This document shows, piece by piece, positions 9,500 to 17,451 of a stretch of DNA of 34,658 nt (positions are counted from its first letter, which is position 1; each line of letters begins with the position of its first letter). Source of the stretch: Fen-549 sp050011315 (GTDB lineage Bacteria; Actinomycetota; Thermoleophilia; Gaiellales; Gaiellaceae); NCBI GenBank assembly GCA_050011315.1, contig JBEKJI010000024.1, positions 1-34,658 on the forward strand, read 5' to 3'. The notes under the pieces were generated by a model. The model saw nothing but the letters and a program-made list of their open reading frames with translations. It was not told the DNA's origin and did not search any database. The position numbers were made by a program, and so were the translations under genes.

Positions 9500-10649
9500 C
9501 GACCCGCTCCTTTCCCCTCACCAGCTCGGCGTAGATCTCCCGCAGGCTGGCGCCTTCGTCGAAGCGAGCTATCTGCCGCTCGGCTGAGTTCTGCTCCGGA
9601 ACCGCCAGGTAGGACGCCGCTCCGAGCTCTTCCGCAACCGGCATCACCCACTCGATCAGCTCTTCGACGGCCGCACGGGTCGAGCGCACCTCGCCCGTCT
9701 TCAGGTCGATCATCTCGCCCGAGAGTCCCCAGCGAATCGCGCGCCAGAGGTTCTCCTCGATCATCCGGTGCGGATGCCAGACGAGCGGCTCGTTCTCGTC
9801 TATCGCCCTGGCGCAGCGCGCGACCAGCGAGAAGGCGAGCGCCGCCAACGAGCGCGCCTCGCGCAGATCGGGCTGCGCGTCGGCGATCCTCACCTCGACG
9901 GTCGGGAAGGCGAGATGGACGCGCACGCTCCACCACAGCTGCGTGTGTTCGCCGATCGAGCCGGTGCGATAGAGGAAGCGAACGAACTGCTCGTATTCGC
10001 GCCAGTCGGCGAAGGTGTCCGGGATTCCGCAGCGGGGGAAGGTGCGAGTGAAGATCTGCGTTCGCGCGGAGTGTAGGCCGCTGTTCACATCCTCGATGAA
10101 GGGCGAGGAGGCCGAGAGGGCGAGGAGCTCGGGCAGGAAGTTGCGCATCGTGTTCGCCACCCAGACCGCACGGTCGGCGCCGTGAATGGCGACGTGCACG
10201 TGCTGCCCGAAGGTGTTGTTGCGCCAGACGACGTAGCGCAGGAGCTCGTCGTTGCGGCGGTAGTGAGGCGTGTCGATGATCCGCTGTGCTTGCCAGGGAC
10301 TCCACGGGTGAGTGCCGTTCGCGCCGAGCAGGACTCCGAGCTCGTCGGCGAGTGCGGTCAGCTGCTCGCGCCGCTCGCCGATCTTCGCCGCCGCCTCGGC
10401 GAAGGTCTCGCAGCGGCCGGTCCTGACCTCTGCCTCCGAGGCGATCAGCTCTCCGACCAGATGCGACTCGACCTCGTGGCCGGCGGCGAGAGCCTGCAGC
10501 TCCTCGAAGCGGTTGTCGAGAGCGAGCGTGCCCGGATCGAGCAGCGCGAACTCCTCCTCGACCGCCGTCGTGAGGTCTTGCGCATTCTCCAGTTGCTCGT
10601 AGGCCAGTGCCAGTTGCTGGTCGGCAGAAAGCTTCTGTTCCTCGCCCAT
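9489..10649 (-). CDS. carboxylate-amine ligase, YbdK/GCS2 family (glutamate-cysteine ligase-like)
   Basis: 386 residues, typical of the YbdK type of GCS2. The N-terminal AVEEEFALLDPGTLAL is the conserved glutamate-rich ATP/Mg motif; GTHPWSPWQAQRI, GQHVHVAIHGADRAV and HLAFPTVEVRIADAQPDL follow in the expected order. The family ligates a carboxylate (classically glutamate) to an amine with ATP. YbdK homologues have weak glutamate-cysteine ligase activity, and in actinobacteria the true substrate is often unknown. No good ribosome site precedes ATG 10649; instead the leader holds a degenerate copy of the 3' end of the upstream glycosyltransferase gene. The stop overlaps the DUF1844 start by 11 bp. 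Confidence 0.88.
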   Translation of the reverse strand: MGEEQKLSADQQLALAYEQLENAQDLTTAVEEEFALLDPGTLALDNRFEELQALAAGHEVESHLVGELIASEAEVRTGRCETFAEAAAKIGERREQLTALADELGVLLGANGTHPWSPWQAQRIIDTPHYRRNDELLRYVVWRNNTFGQHVHVAIHGADRAVWVANTMRNFLPELLALSASSPFIEDVNSGLHSARTQIFTRTFPRCGIPDTFADWREYEQFVRFLYRTGSIGEHTQLWWSVRVHLAFPTVEVRIADAQPDLREARSLAALAFSLVARCARAIDENEPLVWHPHRMIEENLWRAIRWGLSGEMIDLKTGEVRSTRAAVEELIEWVMPVAEELGAASYLAVPEQNSAERQIARFDEGASLREIYAELVRGKERVGGR

Positions 10650-10651
10650 TG

Positions 10652-10701
10652 CTTCAAAGAATAAAGGGTTCGGCCTGATACTTCAAATAGTAAAGGGCTC
10701 G
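10652..10701. repeat. 21-bp direct repeat, 29-bp period, at the glycosyltransferase 3' end
   Basis: 10652-10672 and 10681-10701 match at 18 of 21 positions (both contain CTTCAAA, TAAAGGG and TCG). The right copy encodes the last codons and stop of the glycosyltransferase. The left copy is an untranslated duplicate lying between that stop and the ybdK-like start. It looks like a small tandem duplication of the gene end. Confidence 0.6.
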
Positions 10702-11927
10702 AGCAGGCGCCCGGCCACGCTCGACCAACCCCAGTTGTTCACAGCAGCGCGGCGCGCAGCCCGGCCGAGTGCCTCACGATCGGCCTCGGACAGCGACAGC
10801 AAGGCCTCGAGCTTCGCGCGCAGATCGGCGACATCGCCGCCGGCGAAGCTCGCCAGATCGCGCAGCTTGCTCGGGTACTCGCGCTCGAGACCGGCCGCGA
10901 TCTCCATCAGGCCGGAATGACGAGCAACCAGCGGCGGCACGCCCGACGCCGCGGCTTCGGCAGCGACCATGCCGAACGCCTCCGGATAGATCGACGGCAC
11001 CACGGCCACATCGGCGAGCGGAAGCAGCTCGACCAGGTGCCGATGCTCGAGCGCCCCGGTGAAGAGCACGCGCGCACCCGCCAGCCGCTCGAGCTCGCTC
11101 CGGTAGTCGCCGAAACCGACGACGACCGCCTTCGCATCCAGTCCCCGTAGAGCTTCGAGCAACAGGTGCACTCCCTTGTTCTCGAGCAGCTTGCCCAAGT
11201 AGACGACGGTCGGGCCCGGCTCCGAGAAGAAGGCGTTGAAACGATCGGCGTTGCCCTCGTCGGGCAGGCGCTCGTCGGCTCCCCCGGGGTTGGCCGGGTC
11301 GCGCCTCGCCTCGGCGATCAGCGCAGCCAGTGCGCCGCCCCGCTCCCGCGGAGCGAACGCCTCGATGTCAACGCCGGGCGGCACCTCGTAGATGCGGTCG
11401 TGCGCGCCAACGACCTCCTCCAGCGCCCGGCGAATGTGCTCGGAGCCCACGAAGACGGCGCTGGCATGCTCGAGACTGCGCCTCCCCCACTCCTCCAGCT
11501 CGCGGTTGCCGCGCATCGAGTACTCGAGCTCCGAGCCGTGAGCCTTGACCGCGAAGGGCGCTCCGGCGGCCGCCGCGATCGCTCCGCCTGGAAGAACATG
11601 ATTGGCGAAGACGAGATCGGCCGGGAGGTGGCGGCGGAGCTCCGCGGCATTGAGCTCTGTGTAGAGCTCCAGCTCTGCCCGGCTCAGGTCCTGGAGCAGG
11701 CGCGCTTCCAGTCCCTCGTAGCAATCGAGCACAAACACCGGCAGCAGCGTCCCGATCTCGGGCCGAATCAGCGACGCCGAACCGATGTCGTAGCGCTCGG
11801 GGTGACGCTCCTGGCAGAAGAGGACGATCTCATGCCCGGAGTTGCTCCATTCACGTGCGAGCGCACGTGTGTAGACGTTGGAGCCCGTCCCGCCGAGCAG
11901 ATAGCCGTGCCAGAGAAGAATGCGCAC
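10683..11927 (-). CDS. GT4-family glycosyltransferase
   Basis: 414 residues with a GT-B fold. The N-terminal half begins MRILLWHGYLLGGTGSNVYT (Gly-rich acceptor loop). The C-terminal half contains VVYLGKLLENKGVHLLLEAL (start of the glycosyltransferase group 1 domain) and the E-x7-E nucleotide-sugar motif between Glu316 and Glu324 in PEAFGMVAAEAAASG. The enzyme probably moves a sugar from a nucleotide-sugar donor to a lipid, polysaccharide or small acceptor in the cytoplasm; the acceptor is not predictable. Start is GTG 11927 with AAGGGG seven bases upstream. That ribosome site lies inside an arm of the structured element at 11929-12085, so folding could mask it. rex is upstream on the same strand, leaving a 192-bp gap. 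Confidence 0.9.
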   Translation of the reverse strand: MRILLWHGYLLGGTGSNVYTRALAREWSNSGHEIVLFCQERHPERYDIGSASLIRPEIGTLLPVFVLDCYEGLEARLLQDLSRAELELYTELNAAELRRHLPADLVFANHVLPGGAIAAAAGAPFAVKAHGSELEYSMRGNRELEEWGRRSLEHASAVFVGSEHIRRALEEVVGAHDRIYEVPPGVDIEAFAPRERGGALAALIAEARRDPANPGGADERLPDEGNADRFNAFFSEPGPTVVYLGKLLENKGVHLLLEALRGLDAKAVVVGFGDYRSELERLAGARVLFTGALEHRHLVELLPLADVAVVPSIYPEAFGMVAAEAAASGVPPLVARHSGLMEIAAGLEREYPSKLRDLASFAGGDVADLRAKLEALLSLSEADREALGRAARRAAVNNWGWSSVAGRLLEPFTI

Positions 11928-11928
11928 T

Positions 11929-12085
11929 AGTGCCCCTTCAGGTGATGCTTTCGAGGTTGTGGGTCGCTAGCACCAAGCGATCGCAGGGAGCGTTCGTACT
12001 TGAAAGTACGGTCGCGATTGAGGACAACGCAGCGCGCCGCTTGATAGCGGGCCAGAAGCCGGAGGGAATCGCCTGGAGGGGCACT
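11929..12085 (+). ncRNA. long imperfect hairpin with conserved core (structured element, copy 2)
   Basis: 11929-11969 pairs in one register with 12045-12085. Of 41 positions, 35 pair, 5 of them G-U in the plus reading, and 6 mismatch. The outermost 14 bp, AGTGCCCCTTCAGG with CCTGGAGGGGCACT, are unbroken. Further in are AAGCG(11975-11979)/CGCTT(12038-12042) and the core hairpin CGTACT(11995-12000)/AGTACG(12005-12010) with a TGAA loop. The flanks CGCAGGGAGC and GAGGACAACG (12020-12029) match the copies near trkH, as does the left-arm string GAGGTTGTGG (GAGGTCGTGG there). It lies between rex and the glycosyltransferase, both on the opposite strand. A plus-strand RNA would therefore be independent of them, while the minus-strand form would be the glycosyltransferase leader with its ribosome site paired. 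Confidence 0.5.
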
Positions 12086-12119
12086 CAACGCAGATTACGT
12101 GCTCGAGCCGCGCGCCAGC

Positions 12120-12740
12120 TCAGCCGGTCTGCACGCAGAGCGCGGACAGAAGCTCCACGGCCGGGTTGAGCGTCTGCACCGACACGCCTTCGGGAACGTC
12201 GAGCAGCGCCTCGGAGTAGTTGAAGATCGCACCCACGCCCGCGCGCACGAGCTCGTCCGCTACGCCCTGGGCGGCCTGCGCGGGAACCGCGATCACACCG
12301 GCAACGGCGCCGTGGCGCTTCACCTGCTCGGCCAGTTCGGCGACAGGGCGCACGGTCAGCGCTCCCAGCTCACGGCCGATCTTGGCCGGGTCGGAGTCGA
12401 AGACGGTCGAGATCTCGATCCCCTGCTCGGCGAAGAGACCGGAGCGGACGAGCGCCTCGCCGATCCTGCCGGCGCCCACGATCACGACCGACCTGCTCGA
12501 CCGAGCGCCGAGGATGTCGCGGATGCGCTCGCAGAGGATCTCGATCTCATAGCCCGAGCCGCGCTTGCCGAACCTGCCGAAGGAGGAGAGATCGCGCCGA
12601 ACCTGAGTCGCGTTGACGCCGGTGTAGAGGGAGATCTGATGTGACGAGATGCGCGTCATGCCCTCCTTCGCGGCTTGGCTCGCCACCTGCAGGTAGCGGC
12701 TGAGCCGCGCTGCGACACTCTTCCTCAATCGATTCTCCAC
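12120..12740 (-). CDS. rex: redox-sensing transcriptional repressor Rex
   Basis: 206 residues from GTG 12740. An N-terminal winged helix (RLSRYLQVASQAAKEG then YTGVNATQVRRDLSSFG, the recognition helix with the conserved VRRDLS) is followed by a Rossmann domain with VVIVGAGRIGEAL (residues 86-98). A C-terminal swapped helix ends in LNPAVELLSAL. Rex represses fermentative and respiratory genes and leaves DNA when NADH rises. GTG 12740 was chosen because CGGAGG lies five bases upstream and the protein then has the family length; the longer ATG reading at 12791 adds 17 non-conserved residues. I saw no convincing Rex operator (TTGTGAA-N4-TTCACAA) in the window. In many actinobacteria rex precedes haem genes; here a glycosyltransferase follows. 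Confidence 0.94.
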   Translation of the reverse strand: MENRLRKSVAARLSRYLQVASQAAKEGMTRISSHQISLYTGVNATQVRRDLSSFGRFGKRGSGYEIEILCERIRDILGARSSRSVVIVGAGRIGEALVRSGLFAEQGIEISTVFDSDPAKIGRELGALTVRPVAELAEQVKRHGAVAGVIAVPAQAAQGVADELVRAGVGAIFNYSEALLDVPEGVSVQTLNPAVELLSALCVQTG

Positions 12741-12818
12741 CGAGACCTCCGAGCCTAGTTCCGGGTAAACGGCCGCAACGCTAGCAGCCACGGCGAGCTG
12801 TTCGCTCGGCGGGGCTTC

Positions 12819-13301
12819 CTAGAGCTCCTTCACCGCCGTGCCGCAAGCCGGGCACCGCTCCGAGAACCAGTCGAAGGGGCCGCCGCAGCTCTTGCAGGTC
12901 CACTTCCGGCTTTGCTCGTTCGCCCAGGCCTCGAGGCCGATCTCGCCCAACCTCGCCATCAGCGCCGGGGTGTCTGCGTGGTAGGGATACTTGGGATCGT
13001 CGCGGAATCGCTCGGCCTTCTCGCACGGATAGCTCTCGCACTGCAGGCAGTAGCGCAGTCCGCGCTCACGAGCGCAGGTCTTGATCTCGCAGTCTCTGCA
13101 CCAGATGCTGACCTCGCTCGAGTTGCAGCCGCGACAGGTCGTGAACAGGTCGGGCTCGTACTCGATGCCGGTGCCCTTGGCCGTGGCCTGAAACGCTCCA
13201 CAGCCTGGGCAGTAGAGACCGCAGTATCCGAGTGTCTCATCGCTGTCCACCTGGAAACCGTCCTCTCTTCGCTCGTCGCGTGAAGCGCCCGCCAAAGGCA
13301 T
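12819..13301 (-). CDS. DUF3795-family cysteine-rich protein
   Basis: 160 residues rich in paired cysteines: YCGLYCPGCGAF, TCRGCNSSEVSIWCRDCEIKTC and LRYCLQCESYPCEKAERF. That order is the DUF3795 layout, thought to bind zinc. A C-terminal rubredoxin-like knuckle pair CKSCGG/CPACG is added. The function is not established; metal binding is inferred from the cysteine spacing. The ATG at 13301 follows GGGAG by only two bases. A GTG at 13250, just before DSDETLGYCGLYC, would fit the usual family N-terminus better, so the first 17 residues are doubtful. It lies 33 bp after the subtilase stop and 78 bp before rex, all leftward. Confidence 0.72.
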   Translation of the reverse strand: MPLAGASRDERREDGFQVDSDETLGYCGLYCPGCGAFQATAKGTGIEYEPDLFTTCRGCNSSEVSIWCRDCEIKTCARERGLRYCLQCESYPCEKAERFRDDPKYPYHADTPALMARLGEIGLEAWANEQSRKWTCKSCGGPFDWFSERCPACGTAVKEL

Positions 13302-13334
13302 CTCTCCCGGCGCTCGAGCGACACCCTAGCCGGA

Positions 13335-15968
13335 TCAGTGCGGCGCCGTTCCGCCTGCGTTCGTCTGCACGGTCGAGCTCTGCGAGCGCGTGATCGTGAA
13401 CGGGAGCGAGCGCAGCGAACGCTTGCCGCCGCCGCTCGGAACAACGACGACTCGCAGCCTGTAGTTGCCGGGCGTGAGCGTGACTCCAGCCGGGTTTCGG
13501 CCCGTGAGCCCGAACACGTAGTGACCGGGAAGCACGTCTCTCATCCTCGCCAGTACGCCGAGAAAGCGCCCGTCTGCGTTCCAGAGCTCGACATCGACCC
13601 TGGTCGCCGGCTCGATCTCTCGTTCGGATGTTCCGCCGACACGACCGAGCCCGAGCGTGAGAAGCGTCGGCGCGTTGTCGGAGGGATCGAAGCGGCGGCG
13701 CGAGAGAGTGGCCCTGGCGATCATGTCGCTCTGATCCCGCGGCACGACTCTCAGCGCCCAGGGGACGTGAAGCAAACTGCCGTTGGAAAGAAGAAGGGCG
13801 ATGGTGCCTTGGGCGCTCGCGCCAGGGTGCTCTCCGATCAAACGCGCTCTCACCTTCACGAACACGCGACGGCCCGGGTTAATCAGAACTTGCTCCGGTA
13901 GAACGCGCAAACGGAGCCAGACCTGATCTCCTTGCAGGTGAGCGCTCGGAGCGACCAGCAGCGTTTGCCGACCGAGATTCCGGAGCTCGAGCCGAAGCGT
14001 CACCTGCTTCTGGTGGCCACCCAGAAGCGGGAACGTAAGCGCCTGCGGTCGGACGACGAGCGAGATCTGCTCGGTCGCCGTCAGGTCGAGAGCGCCAGCC
14101 CCCTGCGCCGTTACAGGGACACGAGCCAGCGGCTTCGACGTCGTGACCAGAAGCGACCTCAACTCGCTCTCGTCGAGCGCGGGCCTGGCCTCGGTCAGCA
14201 CCGCCGCGGCTCCAGCGACGACGGCGGCGGCCGCGCTCGAGCCGCTGACCGTGGCGAAGGCGGGGTATCCCTCACTCGTCGTACCGGCGTCGGAGGTGGC
14301 GATCCCGACACCCGGCGCGACCAGGTCGGGCTTTACCGCGCCGGCGAAGGAGAGCCCGTAAGAGGAGAAGGGCGCGAGGCGCCCCTCGTCCGGATTCGCG
14401 ATCGCGTAGGGCCGTCCGATCGACACGTTCACATCCTCGCCGCGACCCAGCCTGGTGCTCGCTTCGTACCCGATCCGGCCGGGAATGCTCACCACGGGGA
14501 CGGTGACGTTCTCGTCCAGGCCCAGCGCGCCGCTCGGCACTGTTCCTCCGTAGAGAACGACAGCTTTCGCGCCGGCCAGCGAGGCGTTCCGAGCGGCGCC
14601 GCGGGGATCGTCTCCGGCGGGAACGAGCGCTGCTATCCCGGCCACCAGGCTGTACCCCTTCGAGTCAAAGAAGCTCTCCAGGCTCGGTGCCGGCGACAGC
14701 CCGCTCGTCGTGACGGTCTGCCGACGCGGACGCGCGAGCGAGCGGTCCAGTGGCGCTTCTGGCACCGCCGAGCCGCCCAGAGGCACGGCCCCGTTGAACA
14801 GCACCTCGAGACCGCTGCGGACCACGACACGAACCCTCTCGCTGCGCCGGCGCAGGTCGAGCGCGCCTACGGTGAGCGCTTCGTCGACGCCCCCGGGAGC
14901 ACCGATCGTGCCGAAGGTCGCTCCGGCCGCTCCGTCATTGCCCGCGGGCGCGACGACGAGCGTGTCGAGCGCCGCCGCCCCTCGCACGGCCCGCGCCTCA
15001 GGCCCGTCGGCGAAGCCCGCCAGCGGCGCCGAGACTCCCACCAGGGCGATACGGGCGCCATCGTGGGCGTCCCCGTCCCCGTTCGGATCGACGGCGCGCT
15101 CGAGCCCGGCGATCAGCTGGTCGGTGCGGCCGTAGACCTCGTAGGCACCGCTCGCATCACGCTGCCAGCCGGCGACACGAATCGGGAAGATCGAGGCGCC
15201 CGGCGCTACTCCACCGAGGGCGCCCGGTCCGACGACGATGCCGGCCAGCTGCGTGCCGTGGCGCTCGAGCTCCGAGCGATTGTCTGGATTGGGCGCGGCG
15301 CTCACGTCGGGATCGCCGCCGACGACGTCCACCCCCGGCACGACGTGACCGCGCAGGTACTCGTGTAGACGGTCGACGCCGGTATCGAGAAGAGCCACCG
15401 TCACATCCTCGCCGTCGTAGGGCGACAGGCTCACCTGCGGGTGATATCCGTTGGTCAGCGCGGGCGGGTTACCGAGCGACTCGACATCGATCGACGCCGG
15501 GTAGGTGACCCGCACCGGATAGACGCCGAGCACCTCTGGTGAGCGCTCGAGCACGGCGATCGCGCCGGCATCGAGGGCTGCCGAGAACCCGTTCAGAACG
15601 CGAGTGAAGCTGTACTCCGGATCGATCGCGGCGCCGCGAAGGGCGAGCTTGGCGATGATCGTCTTCTGATCCGAGGACGCCTCGGCGGCCCACTCGCGCT
15701 CCTGGTCGTCGCTCGCAAGGCCTCCGGCCTCGGACACGCGCGAGGCCAGCGACGGGGCGCGCAGGACGACGAGAGCCCGCTCCCCGACCGAGACGTCCGA
15801 GCGGGGAGAGCCGGCGAGTCCAACCCAGTCGGCCGCGCCGCCCGCCCGCGATCGGTTCCCGTTGTCTCTGAGCACGAGCCCGAGCCAGATCGCTCCGACG
15901 AGGAAGAGCACAACCGGTGCGAGTCGCGCGAGCCGAGATTTAAGCAAGCTGCCGGGAGGCATAGGCAT
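13335..15968 (-). CDS. membrane-anchored or secreted subtilisin-like serine protease (S8) with PA insert
   Basis: 877 residues. A basic N-terminus is followed by one hydrophobic helix (about 17-34), a signal anchor. Residues 60-155 resemble an I9-type propeptide. The catalytic triad is Asp195 (VALLDTGVD), His237 (RHGTQLAGI) and Ser578 (SGSSAAAAVVAG), with Asn344 (APAGNDG) in the oxyanion hole. A PA-type insertion (about 420-520, AGAKAVVLYGG) lies between Asn and Ser. The usual His of the GTSMAxPHVAG motif is lost. Residues 620-877 form beta-rich, immunoglobulin-like domains. It probably acts outside the membrane. Its ATG overlaps the 3' end of tsaD by 29 bp, so it is probably cotranscribed with t6A genes. 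A functional link is not implied. Confidence 0.9.
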   Translation of the reverse strand: MPMPPGSLLKSRLARLAPVVLFLVGAIWLGLVLRDNGNRSRAGGAADWVGLAGSPRSDVSVGERALVVLRAPSLASRVSEAGGLASDDQEREWAAEASSDQKTIIAKLALRGAAIDPEYSFTRVLNGFSAALDAGAIAVLERSPEVLGVYPVRVTYPASIDVESLGNPPALTNGYHPQVSLSPYDGEDVTVALLDTGVDRLHEYLRGHVVPGVDVVGGDPDVSAAPNPDNRSELERHGTQLAGIVVGPGALGGVAPGASIFPIRVAGWQRDASGAYEVYGRTDQLIAGLERAVDPNGDGDAHDGARIALVGVSAPLAGFADGPEARAVRGAAALDTLVVAPAGNDGAAGATFGTIGAPGGVDEALTVGALDLRRRSERVRVVVRSGLEVLFNGAVPLGGSAVPEAPLDRSLARPRRQTVTTSGLSPAPSLESFFDSKGYSLVAGIAALVPAGDDPRGAARNASLAGAKAVVLYGGTVPSGALGLDENVTVPVVSIPGRIGYEASTRLGRGEDVNVSIGRPYAIANPDEGRLAPFSSYGLSFAGAVKPDLVAPGVGIATSDAGTTSEGYPAFATVSGSSAAAAVVAGAAAVLTEARPALDESELRSLLVTTSKPLARVPVTAQGAGALDLTATEQISLVVRPQALTFPLLGGHQKQVTLRLELRNLGRQTLLVAPSAHLQGDQVWLRLRVLPEQVLINPGRRVFVKVRARLIGEHPGASAQGTIALLLSNGSLLHVPWALRVVPRDQSDMIARATLSRRRFDPSDNAPTLLTLGLGRVGGTSEREIEPATRVDVELWNADGRFLGVLARMRDVLPGHYVFGLTGRNPAGVTLTPGNYRLRVVVVPSGGGKRSLRSLPFTITRSQSSTVQTNAGGTAPH

Positions 15969-16911
15969 CTAGTCCAAGATAGCCGGACGGCTGCAGGGGT
16001 TCGAGGAAGCGCGCCGCCGAAGCGATCATGGCCGCGTTGTCGGTACAGAGCTCGAGCGGAACCAGCGCGGCGCCGGCGAGCGCCGATCGCAGCTCTGAGT
16101 TGGCGCCCACTCCGCCCGCGACCGCTATCTGTCCGGCGCCGATCTCCGTGGCCGCCCGCAACGTCTGCTCGACGAGCGCACGCACGATCGCATGCTGGTA
16201 GGAGGCCGCCAGATCAGCGCGCCGGCACTCGAGCTCGCCTAGCGGGAGCCCGCGCACCTCGTAGAGAAGGGCTGTCTTGAGCCCCGAGAAGGAGAAGTCG
16301 AAACCGTTCACGCGCGCCACCGGAAAGGCGTAGGTGCTCGCATCTCCCTCCTGCGCCAGTCTTTCGATCGCGGCGCCGCCCGGGTAGCCGAGCCCGAGCA
16401 GCCGCCCCCCCTTGTCGAAGGCCTCGCCGGCCGCATCGTCGAGCGTCGTTCCGAGCAGGCGAAAGGAAGCGTGCTCCCGAACGTCGAGTAGGAGCGTGTG
16501 ACCGCCGCTGGCAAGCAGGCAGAGAAAAGGCGGCTCGAGCGCCGGCGGGTCGAGGTAGAGGGCCGCGACGTGCCCGAGCAGATGGTCGACCGGCACCAGC
16601 GGCAGCCGCCTCGACCAGGCAATCGCCTTGGCCGCGGCGATCCCCACGAGCAGCGCTCCGATCAGGCCCGGCCCCTGCGTGACGGCAACCGAGTCGACCT
16701 CGTCGAGAGTCGTCTGCGCCTCCTCGAGCGCGGCGCGTAGCACGGGAACGATCAACTCCAGATGACGACGAGAGGCGACCTCGGGCACAACGCCGCCGAA
16801 GCGGGCGTGAAGCTCGGCCTGTGAGGAAACGACGTTGGCGCAGAGACGACCCGAGTCGTCGAGGAGCGCCGCCGCGGTTTCGTCGCAGGACGTCTCGATC
16901 GCCAGGATCAT
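15940..16911 (-). CDS. tsaD: tRNA N6-adenosine threonylcarbamoyltransferase TsaD
   Basis: 323 residues. It begins MILAIETSCDETAAALLD (phosphate-1 loop of the ASKHA fold) and continues with GGVVPEVASRRHLE. The metal-binding His pair lies in DHLLGHVAAL, then ASGGHTLLLDV, and the adenosine loop lies in AVAGGVGANSELRSAL. TsaD moves the threonylcarbamoyl group from TC-AMP onto A37 of ANN-decoding tRNAs, in complex with TsaB and TsaE. Both partners are encoded just upstream and TsaC at 31309, so all four t6A proteins are in this window. ATG 16911 lies 63 bp after the rimI stop. The stop region overlaps the protease start. Confidence 0.97.
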   Translation of the reverse strand: MILAIETSCDETAAALLDDSGRLCANVVSSQAELHARFGGVVPEVASRRHLELIVPVLRAALEEAQTTLDEVDSVAVTQGPGLIGALLVGIAAAKAIAWSRRLPLVPVDHLLGHVAALYLDPPALEPPFLCLLASGGHTLLLDVREHASFRLLGTTLDDAAGEAFDKGGRLLGLGYPGGAAIERLAQEGDASTYAFPVARVNGFDFSFSGLKTALLYEVRGLPLGELECRRADLAASYQHAIVRALVEQTLRAATEIGAGQIAVAGGVGANSELRSALAGAALVPLELCTDNAAMIASAARFLEPLQPSGYLGLDAYASRQLA

Positions 16912-16974
16912 CTGCTCGAGCTCGTTTCGAGATAGGCGCGCGTAGTGCCGGAAGGCTAGCCCCTGGCGCCTCGC

Positions 16975-17451
16975 TCAGGTCTCGTCGGCGTCCTTCCACA
17001 TGATCAAGGCGTCCTCGTGGTTGTCGAGGTAGTAGCCGCGGCGAACGCCGCGAGCCTGGAAGCCGAGCTTCTCGTAGAGGTTGATCGCAGAGCGGTTCGA
17101 CGGTCGCACCTCGAGTGTGTAGCCACGCTCGGCGGCGCCCTCTGTACGCGCGAAGAGCTCCTCGAGCAACTGCGTGGCCACGCCCTGGCGGCGCCAGGCG
17201 GTATCCACCGCCACATTCATGACGTGCCAGGCATCGACGTAGCGCGAGACGATCAGGTACCCGATCAGCCTCCCTTGCCCGAAGGCGCCGAGGCTGATTG
17301 AGCTCGACTTGACCAGCTCGCCGGCGAACATCGCCCGCGACCAGGGCAGCGGATAGGAGCTCCACTCGATCAACACGATCTGATCGAGGTGCCCGAACTC
17401 GAGCGGAGCGATCTCGAACTCGGGCGGCGGTAGGCGAGCCGGGTCGCTCAT
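16975..17451 (-). CDS. rimI: ribosomal protein S18-alanine N-acetyltransferase RimI
   Basis: 158 residues with a GNAT fold. VMNVAVDTAWRRQGVATQLL holds the acetyl-CoA pyrophosphate loop (Q/RxxGxA), and EVRPSNRSAINLYEKLGF with YYLDNHEDALIM is the classical RimI C-terminal motif. The N-terminal 15 residues precede the usual family start, but the ATG overlaps the tsaB stop as ATGA, which strongly supports it. RimI acetylates the N-terminal alanine of S18, and actinobacterial homologues are relaxed in specificity. Its place between tsaB and tsaD is conserved in many bacteria. Confidence 0.94.
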   Translation of the reverse strand: MSDPARLPPPEFEIAPLEFGHLDQIVLIEWSSYPLPWSRAMFAGELVKSSSISLGAFGQGRLIGYLIVSRYVDAWHVMNVAVDTAWRRQGVATQLLEELFARTEGAAERGYTLEVRPSNRSAINLYEKLGFQARGVRRGYYLDNHEDALIMWKDADET

